From Lonicera japonica (taxonomy: Eukaryota; Streptophyta; Magnoliopsida; Dipsacales; Caprifoliaceae): DNA of 64,000 nt. Within the stretch, counting starts at the first letter, position 1, and each line of letters begins with the position of its first letter. The stretch covers positions 11,882,501 through 11,946,500 of the forward strand of contig CM038469.1 of assembly GCA_021464415.1 (NCBI GenBank), read 5' to 3'. The notes beneath the pieces are model-generated. The model worked only from the letters and a program-made list of their open reading frames with translations, was not told the DNA's origin and searched no databases. Made by a program: the position numbers and the translations under genes. This document shows positions 35,481 to 47,627 of the stretch, piece after piece.

Positions 35481-38400
35481 TAAATAATTTACACTCACTA
35501 AGCAAATTTTTTTGTTGTTGAAACTAATAAGCAAATTTATATCACACCCACATAGATAAAAGGCTTATATATGCTACTTGCTCTTCTATTTATTCGTTTT
35601 CCCTCCTTTTAGTGGGCCCCATAGGAACTTCCCCCACCATTTTTCTTTTTTCTTGGTCTGAGCCACTATTTTTTGCGGGTCTGAGCCCCTAAATTTTTGG
35701 GTAAAATATACTTTTTACTTGCTTTTTTCTATTGCCGACTTGCCGCTTCTAAAACAGTCTTCTTATAAGGAGGAGGAGTCCGTTTAATCTAAACCCTCCT
35801 AAACTATTCCAATTAGCAATTTACTCTATAATTTATAAAAGTGAATACTAATCAGTAATCACCCCCTTCCCAACTATTAGTTGGTGTCACTTGACCCCCC
35901 AAAAGAGATAGAGAAGGAGGAAAAACATTGATCCATCTCTCTCTCTCTCTACACTTGTATAAATACCTCGTTTAATATTTCTCTGTCTTTAATTCATTTT
36001 TTTTTCCATCTTTAATCATCTAACCCACATGTGTAAATATGTACACAAATATATATTATATATACGAATTATATGAAAGTATATATATACACACACATAA
36101 CTGTAGTATTATTATTTCTAGAGAGAAAATTTGGGTATCATACAATTAGACACACACATATATGTATACACATACTAGGTCGTAACTCATGTCAAATGCA
36201 CTATCAATCATTAAAAAAATATCTTAAACCTCAGTAACACAATACTTTATGCTTTTATACATTTTTAGGATTCAAACACCATGACCCTTTATTATATATA
36301 TATAAACATTTCTACCTAAAGAGAGCGAATGGGTTGTCAGAGCTGGGTCGCCGGCTTGAGAAAGAACATAAAAGACATAAAAGTATGTGAGATGGTTTAA
36401 ATGGGTGATGATGGTGAGAAGTGGCAATGGAGGCGGACAAGGGCGAAACCAAGATTTAATGTTGGGGAGGACCAAAAATTTACTATATATAGTTCCAAAC
36501 TTAGAGTTCAACTATTTTTTCTTATTAATAGTTAGAACTAGACTAAAATGCATACATATATATATGATCAAGATATGGTGTGGACCAGTGCATAAGCACC
36601 AGACCTTTAGCAACAGTTTTTCATCGCTAAAAACATCTCTCCAATGTTTTAATGGCAAAAAATCTTCGCCACGCACTAGTCCCTACCAGATCCAGACCCC
36701 CCACACACAAAATATATATATATATATATTAATTTTTTTCTTTATTACTTTAAGAAAATTAAACTCAGATAACTTTTAGTATGAAAACCTAACAATTAGT
36801 AACGAAAACTACCAAGTTTAAGCTTGTAAAATATGGGTAGTAATATTAGCACTACACAAAAAGTTCTTTAGCACTCTAAAATCATATTTAGTGACAAAAG
36901 AGTATCCTAAAAAATTTATATAAAGTATCAGCAAAGATAATTTTGGAATGTTATAGTAGTTTTGTGTAGTGCTAATATCATCGCTTTAAAATATTATAAA
37001 ATACCATTTTTGAAAATGAGTTATTTAACTAAATGGTAATGATATTAGCACTTCAAAATCATCTAAAATGTCATAAAAAGTATCCCAAAATGTTATGTGA
37101 AATGTCACTAAAAATGAATTTGTAGTATTATAATACTTTTGTGGAGTGGTAATATCATTACCCGCAAACAAATTTGCCCTTAACTTAGACGAATGGTATC
37201 ATCAAAGTAGTTTTATGTTTTAGTTAAATTACAGTATTTGCTTCTATTACATGAATTTATTGTGAGTATGAAGATTTTTGATACTCCTAGATATCCACGT
37301 GACCAAACTCCATTTTAACAGTTGCGCTTTAGGTAAGATTCATCATTCATGAAAGAGCGCTAAAAAATATATAAATAATGAAGTATGGTTATTTGATACC
37401 CATTTATTAGTTCTAAAATACAATTACTTGATGTATTAGAAGAAATATAAATATTGTTTAATTGTCACATGGCTTATGATTCAAAATCTTAAATAAAAAA
37501 CAATCAGTCAATATAAATCATTAAAAATATTGAAAGGGGTCATAATGTAAAATTAAAGCAATAACTAATAACAAAGCATGAAGATCTGAAGGCAGGTCAA
37601 AAAATTCGGGAGGGCGGCCCCCTTAGTTTTGTCTATGGAGGTGTAGGTTGCACGCTGCCCCTCCAAGAATTGGGGAGAGAGAGGTGTTTGATTTATTTTA
37701 TTTTATTTTATTTTATTATTTTTTAAAAGTTTGTATAAAAGGATTTATGTTTTAAAGAGTTAAATGCAACAGCTAATAGTTTAAGGTGTTTAATGCTGAT
37801 ATTTATAAATTACGGACTAAAGTGCTAAATTATGTTAGTTTAATATTTTACCCTTTTTTGTAAAAGCAGCAGTAGAACCACCCCAACTCTTCCCACTCTG
37901 AAGCTTTGTATTGCCATCTTTTATAAATAATTTACACTCACCAAGCAATTTTTTTTTGTTGAAACTAATAAGCAAATTTATATCACACCCACATAGATAA
38001 AAGGCTAATGCTACTTGCTCTTCTATTTATTCGTTTTCCCTCCTTGGGCCCCCACATGAAAGCTCCCCCCACCATTTTTCTGTTTTTTTCCCAGAGGGGC
38101 TTTGGGTAAAATACACCAAACTCTCCTAAACTATCACAAGTTTGCACTTTACTCCATAATTTATAAAAGTCAATATTAACGCACCTCCCGTCCCTTAACT
38201 ATTAGTTGTTGTCACTTGGACACCCATCCATCTCTCTCTCTCCACATGTTTATATACCTCATTTAATATTTCTCTATATTAAATTTGAAAACTCTAATTT
38301 GTTTTTTTATTTTCATCTTTAAGCAAATAACTCGCATGTGTAAATATGCACATAAATATATATTATATATACGAATTATACGGAAGTATATATAAATTAT

Positions 38401-38785
38401 ATATACGCACATAAGTGTAGTATTAATATTTCTAGAGAGAAAATTTGGGTATCATACAGCTAGACAGACATATATATACACAATTACACATTGGGTCGTA
38501 ACCATGTCAAATGCACTATCAACCATTAAAAAAATATCTTAAATCTCAGTAACACAATTATTTATCCTCTTATTCATTTAACCTTTCAAATGGATCCCAT
38601 TAAAGAAAATTGGAGAGATGAAATGATGCACATCAAGGAGTCAAATCCATATTTTGGAAAGGTATACACCATTTTTTTTTGTACATTACACATCAAATTT
38701 TACAAAATGAATTCAAAAACTATGATATCTTTTATTCATCCTATTAGCTAGGTAATCATGCTTACTAATAGTTACAAATAGAAAA

Positions 38786-39289
38786 TCATTTTGGCAATTG
38801 TTGTTGTTGCAGCTTGACACGTTCCACAAACTTGTTAACTTTCTCATATAAGTACCAAAATACATTCTTGCTCTTGTGAGTAAGGCATCGATAGATATGT
38901 TTAAGCGACCGAAGAACCAATATTATAGGCAATAAGGCCCATATGATGAAAATGAAGCGTCCAAGTTGGGTCGGAAGAATGATCGATACTAGTGACACTG
39001 AAGAAAGAGCTCCCAATATTAGAATAATATGGCAGAGAATTTGATAGTAATTTGCACATGAATTTTGCAACTCTTTCAAAATCCCCAAAATAAGGAAGTA
39101 AATGCACATTGATATAACAAATGCCCACATATTCATAGCGTGTGTTTCGAACGGGCTGATGTTTTTGTTGTCAAACTTCAGTGCTACGACTGCAATTAGA
39201 AAAGGGATGAAATATTTGAACACGCCATGACATGGTGGGCTGAAACTGAACCCTTGTTTCCTCGCACTATAATAGCAAGTTAAGTACAT
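38786..39289 (-). CDS. Unknown four-helix membrane protein, copy B, 167 aa
   Basis: Full-length paralogue of the ORF at 32546-33049 with the same length, start, TGA stop and four hydrophobic segments. About 15 substitutions from copy A are spread over loops and helices (for example E11K, Y86C, C126L, S145W), none creating a stop. It shares more residues with copy C (LRSLKHIY, VFWYLYEKVNKF) than with A. The same acceptor-like CTTGCTATTATAG/ACAG motif follows the ATG. Function unknown; membrane location inferred from hydrophobicity. Confidence 0.6.
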   Translation of the reverse strand: MYLTCYYSARKQGFSFSPPCHGVFKYFIPFLIAVVALKFDNKNISPFETHAMNMWAFVISMCIYFLILGILKELQNSCANYYQILCHIILILGALSSVSLVSIILPTQLGRFIFIIWALLPIILVLRSLKHIYRCLTHKSKNVFWYLYEKVNKFVERVKLQQQQLPK

Positions 39290-41021
39290 TAAGCTTCAAT
39301 AGATTGCAAATATTTTAATCGTAAATGATCAAATTTATTCGAAATAAAAAAGAAAAGAAAAAGGAGTGGCTATGTTTAAGCCTGACTAATCAACATATAA
39401 GAGCCCAACCTTAGCCCAACCATCTAAGTTTAAACCCAGCCCACTTTTTAATATTTGAGATCAAAGTTTGTCCATCCATAATTTAAACTTTAGACTTGGA
39501 TATAACTCATACGCTCCGTTTATTAATAATATTAAAAATAAGATAAAAATATTTAATTTAGTAAGAAATTGTAAAATAAGTTAAGGCATGTTATAAGATA
39601 CTCTTCATTTCATGCTCATTTGAGGACTAGATGTCCTTCATATTTTTTTGTGGAAATATTTTATTCCTCAACTAACAAAGAAAATTTTTTCATAAAAAAA
39701 GTCACAAAGTAAAAAGATATCTTAGCACATGTCTCAACTTATTTTTCAACTTCTCACAAAAATTAACTATTTTTATTTTTCTTTTCTATATTGTTATCAA
39801 ACGGACCCTTATACTATCATTCTTTCCTAAGTAGAGCTGCCAATGGATCGCATTTTGACTAGATTATCTTATATCCAATTTGATTTGTTAAGAAATATTC
39901 AATAAGATTATCGGATTGAAATTTCAAACCCATATCCATTAAAAATACGTTGAATTCGGATCAAATTCGTATTGAAATTTAATTCATTGACATGTCTATC
40001 AGTAGGGAGGTGAAGTTACTGGACTAGAGAAAGTGAGTATTCCAATCACTTGTAAATCTCTTATATTTTTAGCACACCATGGGTAGTGGCATGTGATAAT
40101 CTTAGTGTTGTAGACGGACAGTTATATGTGTCTTGTGTGACTATGGTGAGCACTGACAAGAAAACCCATAAGTAATAAGTGTTAAATTTCATATCATTAG
40201 GTTGTGGTCGTCTGATGTGCATGGGCAAAATCACCCTTTGAGTAAAGGGGGCAATTGCAAAACAACCACCCCCAAAACACCCCCCTCCCCTGGCACGTCA
40301 CATTTTTTTTTAATAAGACTATTAAAAAATTTACTAAAATAGAAGGGAAAAAACTTTGATAGTTAATTCCACACCCCACCTCCAAAAAAATAAAAAAAAT
40401 AAAATAAAATATGTAAATATATATATATATATATTCTCTTTATCTTTAATTAAGAGTTTTTTGGATATTCAAAATTAAGAGTCAAATATTTTAATTTATT
40501 ATATCAAAATTAGTTTGCTTTTTAAAAGATGAGGTAACAAAGTTAGAGTGGAAGTCTTAATTTATTATAGATATTTTTAAAGTATTAAAATATCAATCAA
40601 AGTACTGTTTTAGTATTAATATATTAACAATACATTTCTGATGAGAAATATTTTGTATATAGTATGACCTTTAGCGGCGTTTTTCACTTTTAAAATATTG
40701 GTGAAATATTTTTAACAATGACAAAAGGGCAAAAAGAAACAAAAAGTTTGGGTTAGCATTACAGCCTTGTATAGGTTCTTTTCTATAGTGCATAGGTATA
40801 TGATTGTATTTGTACTTTTTAATGCAATTTTATAGTGCTTGTTTAGTTTGAATTTGTGTTCATTCATGTAATCTAGCTAAGAATAGAAATTTCAAAGTAT
40901 GAGTCTTTTATAATTCATATCAAATGGTTGAATCTTAAGTTAATGTGACTCAAATTTTTAATGAGAAATTATCATTTTCGGTTCCAAAAAGGAACAAAAA
41001 TTCAAACCTGATAAACACTAA

Positions 41022-41596
41022 GGCCTCGTTTGATTCAGGTATTAGGATTAGTGGGATTAATAATACCAGTATTAATAGTACTGGACTATTAATCATGGTA
41101 TTAATTTAATACCAATACCCTATTTGATTCATGTAATATTAATACTGGGATATCTCATGCTAATATTAATACCATGTTTGGTTCTGTAACTTGTATATGG
41201 AATTATATTTTGGACTGACAAATTTTTTTTAAAAAAAAAAAAATTTGAAAAAAAAGAAATTGTTTAAAAAAAATTTGAAAAAAAATTTAAAAATTATAAA
41301 TTTTTTTTTTTAAAAAAAAAATTTAAAAAAAATTTGAAAAAAAAAATAATTTTTTTTTAAATAATAATAATATAGTAGTAGTAGTGACATTTTTGAAAAT
41401 ATATGGTTCATTTTTATTAATCCTGGATAAACAATACCACCTCCCCCCTGGTATTAAATTATAGCACAAAGAGTGGTATTAAGTTAGTACCGGTATTAGT
41501 AATCCCAGCACATTTGTGCGAATCAAACAAGGTATTATAAAAAAAGTGGTATTAATAATCTCATCCCACCTTTTAATACCCGAATCAAACGAGGCC
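41022..41596. mobile_element. Tourist-like MITE T2 (575 bp), in unit B
   Basis: Perfect 15-bp inverted ends GGCCTCGTTTGATTC / GAATCAAACGAGGCC, flanked by TAA (41019-41021 and 41597-41599), as in PIF/Harbinger MITEs. The subterminal regions (GGTATTA..) are also inverted. The centre (41220-41360) is almost pure A and T runs. It differs in sequence from MITE T1. Confidence 0.9.
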
Positions 41597-41779
41597 TAAA
41601 AGTATCAACTATAACTCATTAAATGTTTTCATAAAATGTCATTGAAAAATATTTTAGAATAATAACGTAAATAAATATTTTAGAGTTTCAATAGTTATAT
41701 CTATAAAGTATTCGGACTACAATAAACTAAAAAATTATTCAAGTGCCAATAACCATAACCATTAAAAAAGAAAAAAAAA

Positions 41780-41915
41780 CACTTTGAAGGAGAGAAATAG
41801 AGGCCATACAGAGGGGTGGGGGTAACCAGAGGTAGATGGTGGGCGAGGACATGGTGTCTCCTCCGTAGAACCACCCCAACTCTTCCCACTCTGAAGCTTT
41901 TTATTGCCATCTTCT
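41780..41915 (-). other. Conserved short-ORF block, unit B
   Basis: ATG at 41910 opens MAIKSFRVGRVGVVLRRRHH continuing as in unit A, with single substitutions (A to T, P to L) and a 69-codon open frame in all. The block ends where the flanks diverge at a poly-T tract. Confidence 0.4.
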
Positions 41916-42239
41916 ATAAATAATTTACACTCAGTAAGCAAAATTCTTTTTGTTGAAACTAATAAGCAAATTTATATCACACCCACATAGATAAAAGGAG
42001 GCAAGTGCCCTTGCTCTTCTATTTATAAAAGTCATAATTTATAAAAGCCATACTAAAACAAACACACAAACTCCACAGGCCCTTAACTACTCGTGGCCCT
42101 TGTCAAATTTATAATAATAATTTATAAAAGGTCAATAATACTAACGCGCGCACACACCCCACCGCCCTCCACCTTAACTATGTTGCGGTCACTTGACCCT
42201 GAAAGGACATATTTAGCCTTTAAAATATAAGGGGAAAAA

Positions 42240-42812
42240 CATTGCTTCAATAAATCTTTATACTCACAATAAATTCATGTAATGGAAGCAAATACTGTAA
42301 TTTAACTAAAACATAAAACTACTTTGATGATACCATTCATCTCAGATAAGGGCAAATTTGTTTGCGAGTAATGATATTACCATTCCACAAAAGTATTATA
42401 ATATTATAAATTTATTTTTAGTGACATTTTATATAACATTTTGTGACACTTTTTATGACACTTCAGATGATTTTGGAGTGCTAATTGTGGAGTGCTAATA
42501 TCATTACCCTTTACTTAAATAACTCAGTTTCAAAAATGGTATTTTATAATATTTTAGAAGTAATATATGATATTAGCACTACACAAAAGTATTATAACAT
42601 TCCAAAATTATCTTTAATGGCATTTTATATAAATTTTTTAGGACACTCTTTTGTCATTAAATATGATTTTAGAGTGCTAAAGAACTTTTTATGTGGTGCT
42701 AATATCATTAACCCATATTTTAAAAGCTTAAACTTGGTAGTTTTCATTACTAATTGTTAGGTTTTCATACTAAAGGTTATATAAGTTTAATTTTTTCGAA
42801 GTAATAAAGAAA

Positions 42813-42843
<31 letters not shown>

Positions 42844-43230
42844 ATCCGGATTTGTAAGATTTTTCATAATTAAAATATTAGGGAGATATTTTTAACGATG
42901 AAAAACTGTCATTAAAGGTCCAGTACTTATGCACTAGTCTGCACCATATCCTAACCATATATATATATATATGAATGCATTTTAGTCTAGTTCTAACTAT
43001 TAATAAGAAAAAATAACTAAACTCTTTGTTTGGAACTATATATAGTAAATTTTTGGTCCTCCCCAACATTAAATCCTGGTTTCATCCCTGCCCACCTCCA
43101 TTACTACTTCTCATCATCATCACCCATTTAAACCATCACAATTACCATCTCACGTACTTTTATGTTCTTTCTCAAGGTGGCAACGCAACTTTGACAAACC
43201 ATTTTCTCTCTTTAGCTAGAAATGTTTATA
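42240..43230. other. Segment inverted relative to units A and C
   Basis: In A (36300-37300) and C (58450-59450) the order is CATTTCTA-CTAAAGAGA, ..GGGAGGACCAAAAATTTACT.., ..GTAATGATATTAGCACT.., ..TACATGAGTTTATTGTGAGTA. Here the same blocks run backwards as their complements. Left junction follows GGGGAAAAACATTG; right junction precedes AAATAATGAAGTATGG. Confidence 0.85.
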
Positions 43231-43739
43231 TATATAAATAATGAAGTATGGTTATTTGATACCCATTTATTAGTTCTAAAATACAATTACTTGATGTATT
43301 AGAAGAAATATAAATATTGTTTAATTGTCGCATGGCTTATGATTCAAAATCTTAAATAGAAAACAATCAGTCAATATAAATCATTAAAAATATTGAAAGG
43401 GATCATAATGTAAAATTAAAGCAATAACTAATAACAAAGCACGAAGATCTAAAGGCATGTCAAAAAATTCGGGAGGGGAGGGAGCCCTTAGTTTTGTCTA
43501 TGGAGGTGTAGGTTGAACGCTGCCCCTCCAAGAATTGGGGGAAGAGAGAGGTGTTTGATTTTTTTTTATTTTTTTTTATTTTTTAAAGGTTTGTATAAAG
43601 GATTTATGTCTTTTTAAAAGTTAAAGTTAAGTGCAACGGCTAATAGTTTAAGGTGTTCAATGCTGATATTTATAAATTACGGACTAAAGTACTAAATTGT
43701 GTTAGTTTAATATTTTACCCTTTTTTGTAAAAGCAGCAG

Positions 43740-44345
43740 TTGTTGACATTTGAAAATTTTGAATCAGGAACGAGGTGGTCGAGCACTCGAGCCGTAGTTT
43801 TTGAAAATTTTGCCAGTGGGAACCACTCACATATTGCCACGCAAGTGCACGTAAATATCTGGCCCATGTACGAATAAGTTAAATATTATATAGCTTGGTA
43901 GCTGCCTCAATTGCATTTGGGTCCGGAAATTTTAACCTAATTAACGTTGCAAAATAAAACTCCTTTATTTATTGTGAAAAATAATTTACAAGGAAAATGT
44001 AGTGCTATTATAAATGGAAAATAATAAATTTTTATATGATAATTTTTTGTATATTTAATATATATTGAGACTTTATTTTTTTCAAATATATGTATTTAAC
44101 ATGTATCATTAAATTACATGTTAACATAATCCAATTTATTATGTAAAAAAATAGAGAAAGTATAATATTATACAAATGATTCAATTTGTTATGTAAAAAA
44201 AAGGGAGGGAGAAAGTATACTATTTACAGCTTCACGGGCACATTTAAAAACATCATTAATTTGCTTGAATGAATAGGAAAATTTTAATCCCACAATTAAG
44301 TCATCCACAAAAATGTTTAAGTAAGCGCCAAGCTAATTAATTAAT
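43740..44345. repeat. Distal block of unit B shared with unit C
   Basis: TGACATTTGAAAATTTTGAAT through AAGTCATCCACAAAAATGTT to GCGCCAAGCTA matches 60060-60766. No open frame is seen. Confidence 0.8.
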
Positions 44346-44437
44346 ATTATAGGCAACAAAGTCCATTTGATAAAAACAAGGTCTCCAAGCAAGTTTTTGA
44401 GAATAATTGACGCCAATGACACTGTAGAAAAAGGTCT
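44338..44437 (-). pseudogene. Diverged fragment of the four-helix membrane protein gene
   Basis: The minus strand encodes a piece reading VSLASIILKNLLGDLVFIKW followed by TLLPIILIN and a stop. It lines up with VSLVSIILPTQLGRFIFIIWALLPIILV (residues 98-125) of the full copies. Only this third and fourth helix region remains, and it is clearly more diverged than A, B or C. It marks an older fifth member of the array. Confidence 0.65.
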
Positions 44438-45284
44438 TGATAGGGTACATTTGGGGTGCGGCTCTTTTGCGGTCTCAAAAGATACGGCACTTTTACCGTT
44501 GGTTTAATCCCAATTGTTCTTTTGCCATCGACAAAGCTCATTTGGACGTGAAATTAAAAGAACTAAGTGCCGTATTGGGCTAGTTAAAGTTAAACCCATT
44601 AACATCTTTCATCCTTGTTATTTTAATACACTAGGAGTAATTCTTATCTACGGCACTTTTATAAAATTAACAACGTACCAATGACGATGTACTTACTCAA
44701 TCACACAATGGTGGATGCTAAGTTTCAAGTTCTTGCTAGATAAAAATGATTTATTTTTAGAGAGAGAGAAAATGAAGATGAATAGTTTGTTCTTGAGAGT
44801 GATAGTGATAGTGAGAATATGGTGAAAAATGAGTTTTATTGTAGGTGAAGAAAAAGAGTGGATGAGGTTTTCTGAAAAATTGAATAGTTGAGATCATTTT
44901 AATTTAAACGGAATACTGTTCATTCATTTCAAAATCAACTATACTTTCTTATTATAGATTTTTCTTTCTCATCAAATTCTTTTTGCAAATTTGCTCTCCC
45001 TCTTTTAAACTATTTATCTCTCTTATTAATCCTAATCCAAAATACACATAATTGTTGGATAATATTGGCACCAAAATCATTCTCTTGCCTTTATTTATAC
45101 CTCATGTTTCTCTATAAATTTGAATTGAAGTTAGTTTAAATTAAAATGAATATGAATTAATATTGAAGAATTCGATAATCAATTCAAATAATTATTATAT
45201 ACAAATCTCATTGAAGAAACCGGGAGTTCTCACTCTAGCCCAACATTTATGGTAAGAAATAAAAAAAAAAAAAGAATGTTAATA
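44438..45284. other. Intergenic, no gene recognised
   Basis: Includes a pair ATACGGCAC/GTGCCGTAT about 90 bases apart (44481 and 44569), and AT-rich DNA. No domain-bearing frame. Confidence 0.35.
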
Positions 45285-45790
45285 AACTATAAACGCTTAA
45301 ATGAACAATTAGTATTTGATGTTTGTTTTATCCCAAGAAATGATGTTTTGATTAATCAAATCTTTATTAAATTTGACCGCAAATCAAGGTTCTAGCAATT
45401 AAAATTAATTGAAGAATCAAAATCTTTAACAATTTTTAGCATTTCAAGAAGAAATTATCAATGAAAAGTTATGCCTTTTCGATTAAATATAGTACCTCAA
45501 GTATTTAAACGGTGGATTAATGGAATCTTTAAAAACTTTAAAGATTCATGTATTGTCTATATTGATGACATTTTGGTATTTTCAAATCCAATAAAAGAAC
45601 ATAAAAAATATTTAAAAACATTATTTAGTAAATTCCTAAAAACATAGAAATTAGAATAGTACTATCTCCAAAGAAAATAGAATAAGAAAAAAGAGAAATT
45701 GATTTTCTCAGAATAATTTTAAATCAAGGCGATTTAACGAATAGGTCCACTTATGGAAGGAAAAAAAATTAAGAATCGATGTATGTTTTA
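45285..45790 (+). pseudogene. Degraded endogenous pararetrovirus (Caulimoviridae-like) reverse transcriptase
   Basis: Scattered plus-strand frames match the palm region of pararetroviral reverse transcriptase. They include a block like PRNDVLINQI, then KFDRKS, then MPFRLNIVPQVFKRW, then the catalytic YIDDIL at 45558-45575 followed by a VFSNPIKEH-like block. The MPFR and YIDDIL parts share one frame. The rest is broken by stops and at least one frameshift, and movement-protein, coat and RNase H parts are not seen. A gypsy origin is possible; the spacing of blocks after YIDDIL favours a caulimovirid. An inactive fossil. Confidence 0.55.
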
Positions 45791-46492
45791 AAATGTTATT
45801 GGGATGCAATTTTTGTTAATTTTTTTAAAAACTTGTGGTCCTTAATTTTTTTATCCGTCTCTAGTGAGGAATCACATGTGTTGTATCTATGATTAATGTG
45901 ACTATGATCGTATATGTGACTGAAAAATTAAGGATATTCAAGATACAACTGTATCTATGTATCTGGGTTATAAGCATAGGCAAATATCGTGCACAAGGGA
46001 CTGCAAGTTAAAATTAAAAAAAAAACGTAGACAACTTCCTAAAAAAATGTAAATAAGGATCGAATGGTAATTGTCGAAGGTTATTACTGGAACAAAATCC
46101 AGCTCCTTTAGAAAAATGGGAATAACCCAAAGTTTAGTTTTTGGCCCATGATAAAAATTTATGTTTTTAATTCCATTTTCATTGTTTTAAATTAAAAATA
46201 AAAATAAAAATTAAGGTGTTTGGAACTTTTTAGCGTGTAGTTGATAACATTCGTCTCTCACTCTCTCCCACGTGATATAAGCTTCAGATGTGTGCCTTAC
46301 TGATCATTCAGTTTCATGATATAAATATTTGAATTTGTGTTGGGTTACACTTGTCTCAATTACAAAAATTCACAACCTTTAGAAAAAGGGAAAAAGTTTT
46401 AAAAAATAGCATTAAAAAAAATAAGTAGTTATTAATTTACCTCAAAACACTCCATAATATTTTAATATTACTTTGATCCTAATACTAAGTAC
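45791..46492. other. Intergenic, no gene recognised
   Basis: AT-rich, no termini or frames of note. Confidence 0.35.
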
Positions 46493-46495
46493 TGA

Positions 46496-47051
46496 GAGCA
46501 TCTCCAATAGTTTTTTAAATTTTTGTTTTGTGTAAAATTTATACAATTTGTAAATTTTTTTCTCAATAGCAGTACTTTTAAAAACTGAAATTTGTGTAAA
46601 ATGGTTGTGTAAAATACACTCCTATTTTTTACAATGCCACATCAGCTAATAACTCGATCTCCTTAATTTTTTTATAAAAATTGAATAATGTACATATTTA
46701 ACAGTATAAGGTGGGATAAGTAGGATGAAATATATATTAAAAAAATTACATATTTGATATCTACTCATCAGTACCTATTAACTTAGCATCAAGAGAAGGG
46801 CTCCATTAGGATAATTACATTCCAGATTAAATTTGTAAAGCCAAAATCAGCGGGTAGGCTAAAAATTAATAAGAAAATTATACGAATTGATACCTCACAT
46901 GTGTTAGAATCTTATTTGTTATTTCAAAATTTACACAAAACTTTACAAAAGTACTATTGGAGCACTTTTTTTTAGCATTCAAGTTTTTTGTAAAAGTGAG
47001 TTGACACATGTGATTTACAAATCAATTTTTACACTACCATTGGAAATGCTC
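46496..47051. mobile_element. MITE with GAGCATCTCCAA-type ends (556 bp)
   Basis: Left end GAGCATCTCCAATAG, right end CATTGGAAATGCTC, inverted with one mismatch over the outer part. TGA flanks both sides (46493-46495 and 47052-47054). Inner blocks near both ends (TTTTGTGTAAAATTTA and TTTACACAAAACTTTAC) are also inverted. This end type is common among plant MITEs; the 3-bp duplication points to PIF/Harbinger. Confidence 0.8.
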
Positions 47052-47054
47052 TGA

Positions 47055-47627
47055 ATGTATATATATTTACTCGACTTTTAAAAATCGAGTAAATATGTAT
47101 ATACTTAATATTTAAAAACCAAGTTAAGATATATCTTTTTTTATTCAATAATTACTCAGGTCTTAAGTATTATGTAATGCACATATATTAAACAATATAA
47201 ATTCAAATAAATAGGATGTAATGTTAAAAAATATTTTGATATATATTAATAGTAATCCAAAAAATATTCAAACCGAGTGAAATGGATAACTACCAGCGTG
47301 CGTAACGTATTTTTGTACCGGGCAGGGCAACCAATACCGCAATAGGTGCGGAAGGCCTGTAGTCAACCGTCAACTATAGCTGAGACAAAAAAAGATAAAT
47401 AAAAAAAAAATAAATTAATATCTTCTTCCTCAGCAATTCAAAAAAAAAAAATATCTTCTTCCTCAGAACTTTCCAAGAAAAATGGAGGAAACTTCCTTTC
47501 CTCTAGAATCAGTTCTTACTCTTTGTCATTCATAATTTCATTCATACTCATAACTAATCAGTTTACTGAAATCATTTCCATTTTGTCTCCCATGAATTCG
47601 GGCTTTTTTACTTGCCAGAATAAACAA
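47055..47627. other. Upstream flank of the RPW8-like ORF
   Basis: ATATCTTCTTCCTCAG occurs twice (47416 and 47449). An acceptor-like TTACTTGCCAG at 47608-47618 lies 9 bases before the ATG at 47628, so a 5'-leader intron is possible. No other gene. Confidence 0.35.

Larger units (their letters stand above)
32334..37873. repeat. Segmental duplication unit A
   Basis: Starts at CCGTTTAACCTTTCAAATGG, shared with units B and C. Order: membrane-protein ORF (minus), promoter-like AT-rich DNA, a block with CACCCTTTGAGTAAAGGG, the MITE at 34825-35133, the conserved short-ORF block (35345-35480), then TC-rich and (TA)n DNA and a long AT-rich tail (36290-37870). The tail repeats TTAGCACTACACAAAA-like motifs. 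It ends with GTAAAAGCAGCAG and passes directly into a partial second short-ORF block at 37874, the start of unit B. Confidence 0.85.
37874..44437. repeat. Segmental duplication unit B
   Basis: Begins inside the short-ORF block (ATG at 37917, frame MAIQSFRVGRVGVVL then junction), then matches 35480-36240 of unit A, then the membrane ORF and its upstream region. Differences from A: MITE at 41022-41596, and an inverted segment at 42240-43230 with loss of adjoining DNA. Its end (43740-44345) matches 60060-60766 of unit C. Confidence 0.85.

Noticed and set aside
44347..44541. 64-codon minus-strand frame at the array fragment
   Set aside because: Wrong frame; the recognisable membrane-protein remnant is in another minus-strand frame over 44338-44437.
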